Shown in pieces: positions 47,785 through 58,985 of a DNA stretch of 64,000 bases. The stretch comes from Lumnitzera littorea (lineage: Eukaryota; Streptophyta; Magnoliopsida; Myrtales; Combretaceae), in assembly GCA_024138015.1 (NCBI GenBank), contig JAMXBB010000002.1, positions 15,299,330 to 15,363,329 of the forward strand. The letters are read 5' to 3'. The number at the start of each line of letters is the position of its first letter. Within the stretch, counting starts at the first letter, position 1. The notes below the pieces were generated by a model. That model made no database searches, was not told the DNA's origin, and was given only the letters and a program-made list of their open reading frames with translations. Position numbers and translations under genes: made by a program.

Positions 47785-49035
47785 AACTTGTACAATTTTT
47801 TTTTTTTTTTCACATATATACTATTAGAAACCTTAGTACAATTTTCAAGTAAAATCTTCGGTGTTACAAATTGAGAGGAAGATGTTGGTACGAAAAAGTA
47901 TGCCAGCAGCCAGCCTAATCTCTGTATTAGTATCACCAAGTCACAAACTAGAGAAAAAAAAAAAAATGTTGGGTGTCATGCTTGTATGTACCATTCTTAA
48001 TATCCCATGGATTAAACAGTGATAAAAAGGTGTACATAAACATAGTAATGTCTTGTCTCTCAGTTGTTTCTCATTACTAGTGGATCTCTCTTCCTCCCTC
48101 CCTCCCTTAAATGAACCTTACAGTCATGGAATAACGTCGATCATGTCAAGTTTTTTGTTCATATGTGGCAACTTCTAATTGGCCTTGGGTAACTAGCCAA
48201 GCTAGTTAGGACTTATATAATTTTTTTTTACAACCTTTTTATGTTATTGTATTTTTCTTGTTTTTATTATATTATATGTTATATCATTTTTATTATGTTG
48301 TGTAATTAAATATATTTAATATTATCATTTTATTGAATTAATTGTCATAAAAAATTAGAAGTTGACACGTGTTATGAATAAATAGGAAAGTAATGAAGTG
48401 GATGGAATTTTTTTTTAGTTGTAAATGTTGAAAAACATTGATTACTCAAAAAGAAAACTAAAAATGCAAAATAGTTGATACGTAAATCTATGTATTTAGT
48501 GTTTGAATAAATAAGTGATAATTTTATGTAGAGAAGGAACATGATGGGAGATGTGTCGTTTTCATGGAATTTTTCGAGTGTTTGTGATCAAAGTCTGAAG
48601 GCACAAGCTCGATCTCAAATAAAAATTAGAATCATTTTGCATTGAGTAGTTTTGTACCATAACTTAAGGTGCATGTAAGTGCAATTGTAGATTGAAGACA
48701 CGTGTATATATACTATGCGTTTGCACTTGAACGTTTGTACATAGTGTATGAATTTTCCTTGCAAATCTTGCTTCCAACGAAATCGCATATTCTATATGCA
48801 TTTTCACTGTCCTACATTCCTAATTTTCTTTTTTAACCATACGTTTTTAATAAGTCTTGAAAGGGCCTTATATCCGTTAAAAAGGAAAGGAAAAAAAAAA
48901 AAAACACTTTCCTTTATTAGTTAATCGCCCAGTAGTTAATGAAAGTTTTGTCTATGAAACATCGTAAAAATCTAAATGAAGATTAATAACTTAAGAGTTA
49001 GTTGTCTATGATTGAAAATTTTTGGGACTCAACTC
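47785..49035. other. AT-rich intergenic DNA
   Basis: Poly-T/A runs, a tccctccctccc tract at 48094-48106, and no ORF of interest. No repeat structure was resolved. Confidence 0.5.
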
Positions 49036-49039
49036 GATC

Positions 49040-49565
49040 ATAGGGAATTTAGATCACCTTCCAAAAGGTGAAGATTCTTTAGCTTGGATAACCGCAAATT
49101 GCCCCTAAGCAATAAAAAACTCAACTGCAATTGATCTTTTTAGATCAATATTTTATGGCTATGTCTCTATAGATGATCTAGCATGATCATAGCTATTTAT
49201 TATTATTTGAACAAGAATGAGCTTAGCTCCTTTATATCTGAGGATCATGCTGCATGTCAAGGTACTATGAGCATGCACCAGGAAGAAGAAATAAACTCAT
49301 AAAATTGAAAAGGAGGGATGGATAAAGTTAAATACCAATGGATCAGTGAAAACAAACATGGGATACCAACAACTGGAGGGGAAATTCGCTATGATAAGGG
49401 AAGTTGGATATTAGGATTAATGAAGAAAATATAGGGAGAGTGGATATTCTTAGCATGACGTTATATTGAGATCTATAATTTTATGCAAATATGAGAATTA
49501 AAAAGTGGAGATAATCATGGATTTAGCATTACCTGTTATTTATTTTCTTCTGGTCATCAATTCAA
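49040..49565 (+). pseudogene. Non-LTR (LINE-type) retrotransposon relic, RT end and RNase H
   Basis: Near 49060-49105 the translation LPKGEDSLAWITANC resembles the end of plant LINE reverse transcriptase polyproteins. From 49316 the frame reads WIKLNTNGSVKTN, where RNase H of these elements has LNTDGS, so the first catalytic Asp is Asn here. A shifted frame then gives GGEIRYDKGSWILGLMKK, the usual next block of the RNase H fold. Only this end is seen, with frameshifts and a likely deletion between the two parts. It is recognised from motif memory only and could instead be a relic of a host RNase H-like gene. Confidence 0.5.
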
Positions 49566-50210
49566 AGCTAAATATGCTAATGTATTATCTACCAATAATG
49601 AAAAATCTTGTTGCTCAAAGGATGGTGTTGATGTGTGATCCTTAATTGGTGGTAAAGGACTTGCAAAAAGCAATAAAAAGTCAAGAGGATACAGGAGTTG
49701 ATTCAGCATGATCATTATAATATTTTAAGTTTGAGAGTGTCTAGGATTTGGATAATAGAAGGAAGGTAGTTGATACTCAGAGATCTTCTTTTTTATTCTA
49801 GATTTTGTAGAAAGAATCATTGGGAATTATGAGCTTTTGACTTACCTTATCTGTTGTGCTTTCTTGCATGTCTTGATTTGAATCATAAGCTCAGCTTAAC
49901 CGACCTAAGTTAAGACTAGACGACTTAGGATTGGACTAAATGACTTATAATGCCTATGTCCAAAATGGTCAATCAACATATGGTAATAACTTTGTTAAGC
50001 GTAAAGTAGACTGAGTAACTAATTTTATACCAAACATGGTCTAAGAGAAGGAAGAAGAAGAAATTATAGCTTTAGGTTCTCTTATTGAAGTTCTAAATCT
50101 TTTTTTTTTTTAAAAAAAAGACTCATTTATTTGTAACGACTTTGAGGAAAAAAGAGCTCTTAATTATAATCCAACTAAGGGCAAAAGTACAGAGCCCTTT
50201 TTGCATGTAT
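49566..50210. other. AT-rich intergenic DNA
   Basis: Possible 3' remains of the LINE relic (49566-49700). The rest has no recognised content. A T-run followed by an A-run occurs at 50100-50118. Confidence 0.45.
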
Positions 50211-50457
50211 AGGTTGTAAATCCCACAATTAGGTGTTCGAGATTTAATACATAAAGTTAGGCGATTGAGTAAATTAATTAATCAAGCCTAAATTTTGTGA
50301 TAAAGTTTGAAATAATAGTAAAAGTAATCTTTAAGTTCGGATTTAGCAAAATAAATAATTAAATATTGTAATATTAAGTTATATGTATATTACTCGTTTT
50401 TTTATCACAAATGCATAAAACGAGTTTCAACAATTAACAAATCAATAAAGATAAATT

Positions 50458-50542
50458 AAATATACACTAAAAATCATTAAAAATAACATAAATAATATTT
50501 AAATATACACTAAAAATCATAAAATAACATAAATAATATTTA
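50458..50542. repeat. Two-copy tandem duplication, about 43 bp unit
   Basis: The unit aaatatacactaaaaatcat(t) through aataatattt occurs twice head to tail, with one small indel between copies. It is inside solo LTR D and absent from the other family-1 copies, so it is a local slippage event. Confidence 0.8.
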
Positions 50543-52494
50543 GGAGCATTTATTTATAATATATATGTATTTATGTATAGGTAAAAATATCTGAAACTAC
50601 GTAAAATACCTGATATATGTTAAAATAATACTAAATTAATTAAGGAAAATTACCAAAAATCAAGAAAAACATGTAGGAAGTGTAGAAAAGTCTAGATGTT
50701 AGGCGTGGAAAGCTAAGAATAAAAGAGGGGAAATTAACAAATAGAAATTGGATAATTAGAAAGTGAAAAAGTAAAAGGAAAATGGACACATGGCAACAAA
50801 AAATTTAAGAAAAACCTTAAACACCTCTATAAATTTGGCAAACCCACCAAAACTCATTTTACTCAATTTAGTAAGAAAAAAAAATTAGGTAGAGGTGAGA
50901 AGAAGAGAGAATATTTGTAGAAAAATAAACAAAAAAATAATATAATTAGGGCATTATAAGAGAACCTACATCTAACCAACACTTGTATCGAGCTTGATTT
51001 TTCCCGATTTTTATAAGATTTTCTTAACCCGATTAGTACTAACCTTTAACTTGTTTAATACTAATTATTGACTAAAAGTTAAGAAAAACTTGATTTTTAT
51101 TTTAAAATTTTTTTTTGAGTTGTCACTTAATCAGAGTTAGGAAAAAAAAAAGGGTTAGGTTAAATCGATTAGGTGAACAGATTTAACTTAGTTACTAGTT
51201 TATTTAAAAAATCAATTTTAAGAAAAAAAGTTTTGAAAACCAAAGATCAAGTTCGAGCGCTAATTTTTTAAACTTTTACCAGTACCACTAAATTTCCGAA
51301 TTTAGATTTAATTCTTGAAATCACCTCTTAAAATAAAAATAAATATTAAATAAATTATTTTTTTATTTTTACTAAATTGAGTAATTTAAGCTATAAACTG
51401 GGAAAAAAAACTAAATTTTTCATTTTTTATGTCACCTTAAAGGTGTTTATATACCTGTTAATCAAAATTAGACGTATGTAGTTCTTTGATAAAATTTTAG
51501 GCAATTAAGTTTGTTTTAATTTCTAAAATTATCGAGTTTACGTTTTTAATTTGATTTGATTTATTTAAAGAAACATTCCAAAAAGGGTCATAATACATAA
51601 TTCATTAGATTTTCGAAAATCCTAAAGTTCCTAATTTTGGAAAAGATCCATTTTATTTTATTTTAAGAAAAAGGTTTTCTAAGTAGTAAAAAAAAATTAT
51701 TTCATTTATTTATTTTTATTATTTATTGTTTAAGTTTTAACTAGGAATAAGATAAAAAAAATTAACTACTCCATCCTCTTTTCTTTTTTTTTTTCTTTTC
51801 TTTTTCTTCTTCTTCTTCTTCTTTTTTTTTTTTTATTTTACAGTTACATTGTAAATTACAAGAATGGATAAATAAATTAAATAAATAGAAAAAAAAATTA
51901 CAAAACGAATAATCAAAATAGCGAAACCCAAAAAGAGAAATGGACTAAACCAAGAAGCTTATACGTAGAGGTCTTGTAATCAAGTCATTCGTAGGTTGGA
52001 CTCAAATCCTAAGTTGGGTCACACATGCAGTTTGGGTCGAAAGGGGGGTGGGAGGCGGTGGGGGAGATGATGCGGCAACCGACAAGGAGCTTGATTTAGG
52101 CACTTTTAATAGTTGAAATAAGTAAGGAATGGGTGTTTCATGCAAATTTTATTAGGAAACAAGGGTATGGATCTAATGCTGTGATGTTTAAGGGCTATTT
52201 GGGTGGTGTTTGAAACTAAGCCGATGGTGGTGGAGGATAAAGGGTGTCGTATGGTTCATGTAAGGATGGTTAGAATTTGAAAAAGCGTCGAATGGGTGTT
52301 TGAGTGAGCTAACAAATGTCATGGGTGGTTGTTTGTGAGTGGGGAAGTAGTGTTGGCAGTGGACAATGGTGGTGGTTAAGGTTTAGGATTGAAATGGAGA
52401 TAGGAGTTACGACGAGTATAGAGAGAGGTCGGAGTAGGGAACTAGGACCGTAAGGAGTTCATTGGAAATGGTGGCTTCGTTCAACAGCAACTGT

Positions 52495-52497
<3 letters not shown>

Positions 52498-52528
<31 letters not shown>
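52498..52528. repeat. (AG)n microsatellite
   Basis: About 15 uninterrupted GA dinucleotides within solo LTR C. A similar but shorter purine tract occurs in copy A (23346-23368). Confidence 0.95.
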
Positions 52529-52531
<3 letters not shown>

Positions 52532-53108
52532 AATGTGTACATGTGATGTATTTCGATGTTTTTTTTTTTTATTGAATTAATCTCCTTGGTCCCCTTTTTA
52601 TACTAATTTAAGTATGAGAAAGTTCAAGAAAGTCAAATTTTGCAATAATTCAAACTTTTGCAATAATGGGTTTTAGATGAATTTGATTCAAATTAACTAC
52701 GATTTTAATGAATTACGAGGTCAAATTCACATTCATAACATTCATTCTTGCTAAAATGGAAGATTAGAAGATTTGAAAATCACTGTGTAGCTTGAATGAT
52801 GGAGATTCAACTTTGTGTTGAATGTAGGAACTCGAGTGTTTTTTCATTTTTCCTTTCTAATTTTGACTACCTTAATGCTTAAATCTAAACTTTTTGGACT
52901 CCAATCAAAGTAGTCTATGTAGAGAACATGAATAATCCATTAATTGGTGTTTTATGCATGGAAATTGCGAAAAAAAATGATGCTAAAGTGGGGGGGTATA
53001 GAATGGTTTTGTTGGGGAAAAGGAGGGAAAGGGAAAGAAAGAGAGAGAAAAGAGTACTGATATGGCGTCATGTCAGTTGTACGATTTAATAATATCGTGT
53101 CATGTGTT

Positions 53109-53296
53109 TTTGGTGAGACACGTGGCAGGAGCTGACGTAGCATATGTCAGTATCAAAACACGTGACATGACACATATTACGTTAGGGGGGGTGGTGTTGC
53201 TGTTGTGGCACCACATTAGTTACGGTTGGATAAAGCGGTGCCATGTGTCCACAATGGACAGATACATGGCTTAATGCTATCCTGATACGTGGCAGT
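53109..53296. promoter_or_regulatory. Cluster of G-box/ABRE-like strings in solo LTR C
   Basis: CACGTGGC at about 53113, CACGTGAC at about 53158 and ACGTGGC at about 53286, all within 190 bp. In plants the ACGTGGC core is bound by bZIP/bHLH factors and is common in stress-responsive promoters. Whether this LTR is transcribed is unknown. Confidence 0.45.
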
Positions 53297-53340
53297 ATGT
53301 TTTATGAAGAAAAATAAAAGGCACTTTGTATCTTTAGTAA

Positions 53341-53410
53341 GATTCAAACCTAAAATCTCCAAGTTATATATAATATTAAGTCACAGTATGAAACCATTAG
53401 GTCATTGGTT
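53341..53410 (-). other. tRNA-like segment in family-2 LTR (copy C)
   Basis: Minus strand GGTTTGAATC (complement of 53341-53350) is a B-box-like string. CCAATGACCTAATGG (complement near 53396-53410) holds the A-box position. It is the most degraded of the three copies. Confidence 0.45.
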
Positions 53411-55454
53411 TGTACCCAATCAAATTGTATATATAGATTAAGTTGGCATTGGCTAGATTTAAATTGAAACTCAAGCCTAAAAATCTACCTTCTCTTATTA
53501 TCATTAAAGCCTAAAAAAAAAAATACTAAATCTAAATTAAAAATTCTATTCTATTTAAACTATCTAAAAAGAATTATTTATTATTATTATTATTTTTAAT
53601 TTTTTAAAATTTTCCTAAATTTTCTACTTTTTGTAATTTTTCCAAATTTTCTATTTTTTGTGATTTTTTTTTTCTAAAATTTCTATTTTTTTATTTTTCA
53701 AGTTTTTCTATGTTTTGTGATTTTTTCCTAGATTTGAACCCTTTTAACAAAAAACTCTAAAAATTAAGATGGCGATGGGTGTCTACAACCTAGAAAGGAA
53801 CGACCACCATCACTTGACAGTGAGACCACTACTAGGGGTTGTCGATACAGGTGGAGCCATCGCTGGTAGCTAGTGGCGATTCAAGTTGTAAGTTCTTCTC
53901 TCCACTTGATTTTTGTACAAATTCTTAAAAATATTAAATTAATATGTAAAATTATGAAAGTTAGTATTCTGAGATAGTTTTGTATGTAGATTTAGAAAAA
54001 AATATCAATTCGATAAAATTAGGTCTCGAGATATACTACCCTTAAGAAATTACTAAACTTGAATTGATTTTTACTTTTGTTTTAAATAGCTTTAATAATG
54101 TAATTTTGAGCACAAATTTTTTATGTGAACTATATAGGATATGTATTATATTGCTATGAAAACTTTTCTTGAAATTAATTTTCTAAATTTTTACTTAATT
54201 TTTAGGTCTTAAAATCACAAGTAAAAATTAACTTCTTAGTTTTATTTTGTGGTTTAATGTTAAATTGATGAAAATTCTGATTTTGGGTGTAATTAGACAT
54301 TTTGAAATATTTAGTGATGTTGAGAGATGGTATTAAAAGTATTGGGAATGTTAGATGTGCATATTATGTATATATATTAGGTGATAATGACTAATATATG
54401 AAAATAGAAAATTAAGAAAGTGAACTGTATTAGGGTAAGTTGAGAAAAATTATGATATTAACAATAAAGTACAAATATGATTTGAAACATAAATTTAGGA
54501 AATTATATGAAAAATATAGATTATTCTCATAGCATATTCGAGGTTAGATTAAGAATAAAGTATACAGTATAAACCAGAATATTGATTAGGAGCTAAATAG
54601 GAGATACAAGATATCCAAATATAGTTAGATGAGTCTCACATATTAGATTAGAAAGAGTTCTTAAGGATTATGATAAAAATTGTAACTAAAAGCTAAATTA
54701 GAACCTAATTTATTTAGGAACTGATTCAGAAATTAAATCAGGAGCTAGTTTAAGATTAGTTCGATTATAAGTAATACAAAACTTGGACAATTGGGTAAAA
54801 TCATGATTTGAAACTTATATATAATAAGGGTATAAATATTAAAAGGATATTTATATTATAGGAGTAAGCAATGACAGTTCAACCCTGCATCAAGCTTGAG
54901 TAAGTAATTTGAGGATTTCAAATAAGTTAGGATCAATATGTTACTGTATTTTGCAGTATTATATTATAGTACTCGACAGCTTAAGATCGTATCTAGTTGT
55001 GCTTGTAGATAAATGCTTGTGTATCTTATAATTTTTTATTGTATATCGATGTTTTGTTATGGTGGTTTGTTGTGATTTGTGTGGAGTGAAATTGTTTGAT
55101 CATTGCTAGCTGGACTTATCTATATTTGACTTAAACACCTAAATTGGATATGCATTGCAACTCTTTAGGAGACAACTAAAATTCTCCGACCAAATATCGA
55201 CACCTTCAAAAGAGCTAGCACTGTAGCATAATATCCCCCTTTTCATCTCTAATTAAACTAAGTGATAGGAGAGGAGGTCGTGATAAGGATGAAGGTAATG
55301 GTTCGAATGATAGTCATAAGAGAAGCGATACCTCCATTATACAAACCTGGGTTTTATCGCGAGGTGTTGCATACAAGTTAAAAATCCTCAAACTTATATT
55401 AGAGTAAGTGAAATTTCTCTAATTTTACAATAGACAAGACAACGTTATGTGATA

Positions 55455-55508
55455 ACATTTGCATGTTACATTACATTTGCATGTTACATTACATTTGCAT
55501 GTTGCATT
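55455..55508. repeat. Three-copy 18 bp tandem repeat
   Basis: The unit acatttgcatgttacatt is repeated three times, the third with one A-to-G change. It lies in solo LTR D at the position where family 1 has its conserved aaatgccatcgtacgacg block. Confidence 0.92.
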
Positions 55509-55809
55509 ACTTTTAATTAATTGTTTGAAAACCTTACTTGCTTTCATTTTATGGTCTTATGTCTCCTCTTACTTATTGAATTGTTAGTTACTCACACTCA
55601 TATAGATCTTCTTACAGGTACTTACTGAAATACTGTACTATAACTATTTAGATGTTAGTTTCTTTTTGAAAAACTTTGGGGAAGTGAGAACTAAACTAGA
55701 TGGTAAATAGAGTTTTATAAAAAACTCATAGATATGTGAGATGATTGTGTAATATTTTACTTAGTTTAAACTACTATATTATGTAAATATCTCTTGGGAT
55801 ATTAAGACA

Positions 55810-55831
55810 ATATATATATATATATATATAT
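55810..55831. repeat. (TA)n microsatellite
   Basis: Eleven TA units within solo LTR D. Confidence 0.9.
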
Positions 55832-56027
55832 CTTTATAAACATGACTTAAAATTCTATATGTAATTTTATTAATAATTTTGTACAAACTGTTTATTTCAA
55901 AGTGGATAATCATAGACGCCATGTATAAATTATATCTATAATAGTGACTGAGAGGTTAGTTACAATTTTAAATTAGTTTAGACGATAGGATTGTTGCGAT
56001 TCTGCTACTCTGGGGCGTAAAATAGGC

Positions 56028-58985
56028 AATCATACCTATGTACTACATTGCTAATATATAATATATAGGGATAAGTGGATAATCCTATTGAACCTTATAT
56101 CTTGTAATATTTTTATTTAATCTAATTGATTATGGATGGGCATTGAAGGTTAAGAAATAGATTTCAGATACAGTTTTTCATAACTTGTTCCTATAAGATA
56201 GGATATAACTATGATGTTTCAATATCCTTTGTACTCATCTAGAAAACTGCCTATTAAGGTCTATAAGGTACAAGTTGTAGAGTACCCTATTCTATAGATG
56301 TAAGATTTGCATAAGATATTGCATTTATAAAATAATCGAGTTAATGTTGTATATTTTAAATAAGTGGATTAAACTTTCTAATTCATGTAAAGTTTGCATA
56401 GGAGTAAGGTGTGTCTTCTTTATAAACAAATTACTTTGTCACCTTTGTTTTGTAGCATCAATTTGTTATTTCTAGGATGTTGTATAAAATAGATTTTGTA
56501 TTGCCATTTTTCTAAAAGTAGAGTGCACTTTCATGCAATTTGAATTAATAGGATATTATGGGTGTATTGCTTCCTTTAATTAGATCATTATTCATGAATA
56601 ACATAAATACATGGGAGTATTACTCCCTTGAAAACAAACTACAGATGTATCGAAAATAAATAAGATATTGCAACTATTTTTGCATGAAAAATTATCAAAG
56701 GAGTAGAGTAAATTCATTAAAATATATATTATTTTGAGACGATGAAGCACGAGATTGGAATGAAGAGGAATACCAAGGTCAAGAATTATAAAGAGATGAA
56801 GATGGTGATTCCTCCATTTATTCCAATATCGACACCATAACGTAGTCCGTAAACACGAAAGATCTTCGAGTCAAATCTACATTGCAATCAACACTCGCAT
56901 TATCTGGATTGGTCAGTTGTATGTTATCAACGTCATTAACTGGCATAAATCTTTGCTACCCAATTCACTTTAGTTTAATCACTTGCTCTTCTCTAGTGTA
57001 AACCGAGTATTTTTTGAGTAATACAAATGTTGAAGTATGTCGCTACACTAAAGCAGATCGGGTAGCGGATATTAAGTTGAGGAAGGGACAATTCGTGCAT
57101 AACAGATGCAAGTAGTGGTATAGAAAGTGATAATTATAATGATTATAATATACATTTGTATTTAAAGCTTTTCTATACATTTTTTAAAGTTTATGAATAA
57201 TGCATTTTCTCGGAAGTGAGATAACCAAGATATTACAAGAATTCTTCTCTTCATCTTTATTTAATTTTTGAACTCTATATTTTCCCTCTTGACAAATGAA
57301 GTAAGTGATTGGGAAATAATAATAAATAAAAGAAGAAGGACGTTATAAGCCACATCATATAAAAGCATACTAATATTTGTTGCAAACATACGCTATAGAG
57401 GAGTTGAAAATTTTAATCAAATATGGATAATATTAATATGAGGGAGGGAAAAAATATTAACAAACTGTCCTAAGACAAATTATGTAATACAGTCTTACCT
57501 TGTGTGATTTGTTGAACTTCTTCAAATGAAAACCTTAAGGCCTAATTTATAAGCATGAATTCGTTTTTTCTTTTTTTAACTTTTGGTTATATTTGCCCAC
57601 TTGATTTTGTAGCATTATACAGTGCATTATCACTTCATTTGAGTAGCTAAAGCACATTTGTCACAAATAATTGCACACATGAGATGCCTTTTATTTTTCA
57701 TTTTTTATATAAATGTCAAAGTGGTTCCATATATTATTTTAATTGGATCAATCCTGCTTTTATTACAACGTAAATTTAATATCTATTAAATCTAAGATTT
57801 AATAGATATTAAATCAAAAGTTAGATAAAAAATTAGGACTGGTCTCATAAAATATAAAAATAAAACCACAGAAAAATTCAGATGTCGATAGACTAAACCT
57901 ACCTGGTCTGTAGGTCCGTGGGTCTAAGACATTGAGACATCCGTGACTCATGGACCCATCGGGTTAATAAGCGGATCGAGAATCGACTACGAAGCCGGAT
58001 ACGAAACGTTGACTTGAAATGCCGTGTCGATACACACAAATTCGATCCAACTTGTGCTAACGGCTATCGTCATCAGTCACGCAGTACGACCCTAATAACC
58101 TAGTTCCTTGATGCCGATAAATTTTGGTTGCTTCATACCAGCAAAAGACTTAAATAATGTGTCATATGAACCGATGTGTTTGATTTGTGATAACGGATGT
58201 TGACTTACCGTGTCAATCGTAGATAATGTCATAAGCCACACGATGAGTTACTTGGGCAGTGGGCACTACGAGAAATGGGGATACTTTAGGTCTATCCTCG
58301 TTGCGGAGGGAATTGAATTGTAAATCCTTTTACACATGTTGCATTTAATTTATTTATCTGGATGTTTCTATGTCTCCGTAAAGTGGAGGGATAGATTTCT
58401 TATCCGTAATGGTCTTTCAGTAAAATAAATAGAATTTGGTTTCTTATTTCTTAATAAATCAAACCAACTTCAATTGTGAATATTCTAAAAGATTTTACAA
58501 ATTCTTATCACTTAGCTTTCAACCTTTCTTGAAGAAATGGAACAAACCAGACTGCTTTATATAAGTTTGGAGTCCATTGATGAGAGAAAAATTGAATAGC
58601 TGTAACGGTAGTTGGCCAAAGAAAGGAAGGAAAATAAAAAAAAAAAAAAAATACTCTTTTGAAAGGGACTCCATATTATATTTTAGTTTCTGGATACTAT
58701 CTTTGTGATTTTACCTAAATCAGCAAAACTAATGGAAAATGCATGATTAGACAGGGAAAGGAAATTCCTAAAGAAACTATAATTACATAGTAATTAATCT
58801 AAACTACAAGAAAATAAAAATGAGCCAAATATCACACAAACTAACCAAGAGAAACGAGACAAATTGGTCCAAACTAGCTTTAGATTTTAAAGCGTATTTC
58901 TTTGTATATTAACCTAATTTATCTAGACTATATATTTTAGATCTAAATATCTATAAGGTTCAAATAATAAATATAATGGATCTCA
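56028..58985. other. AT-rich intergenic DNA, about 3 kb
   Basis: No gene or clear element. Bases 56740-57130 and 57870-58270 are less AT-rich and could be old, unrecognised sequence. A perfect palindrome lies at 57774-57814, and a CACTA-like terminus starts at 58264. Confidence 0.5.
57774..57814. repeat. Perfect inverted repeat, 20 bp arms, 1 nt spacer
   Basis: The left arm (57774-57793, atttaatatctattaaatct) and right arm (57795-57814) are exact reverse complements around a single A. Both arms are themselves AT-rich and partly palindromic. Confidence 0.95.

Larger units (their letters stand above)
50984..53787 (+). mobile_element. Solo LTR, family 2 (copy C), 2.8 kb
   Basis: Starts TGTATCGAGCTTGATTTTTC and ends GGGTGTCTACA. 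It is collinear with copies A and B, including cacctaaaaggtg...gacgtatgtagttctttga (51430-51490). Flanks acact and accta do not match well, so the target duplication is decayed or one end is a few bases off. It is inserted in the CCACC-rich middle of solo LTR D, because the family-1 sequence continues on both sides. It contains an AG microsatellite, several CACGTG/ACGTGGC strings and a tRNA-like segment. Confidence 0.87.
50216..56022 (-). mobile_element. Solo LTR, family 1 (copy D), reverse orientation, interrupted
   Basis: On the minus strand it starts at 56022 (mutated TGTCACGCCCC: the plus end reads ggggcgtaaaa) and ends at 50216 (plus start TGTAAATCCC). Flanks are taggt (50211-50215) and taggc (56023-56027), 4 of 5 with a C/T change. 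The reverse complement is collinear with 2107-5208: primer-end block, tgcatgttacatt/acaacgttatgtgataacattt (the catcgtacgacgttgtcc block), acctgggttttatcgcgagg, and the CCACC-rich middle at 53805-53880. Net length without the copy C insert is about 3.0 kb. Confidence 0.88.
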
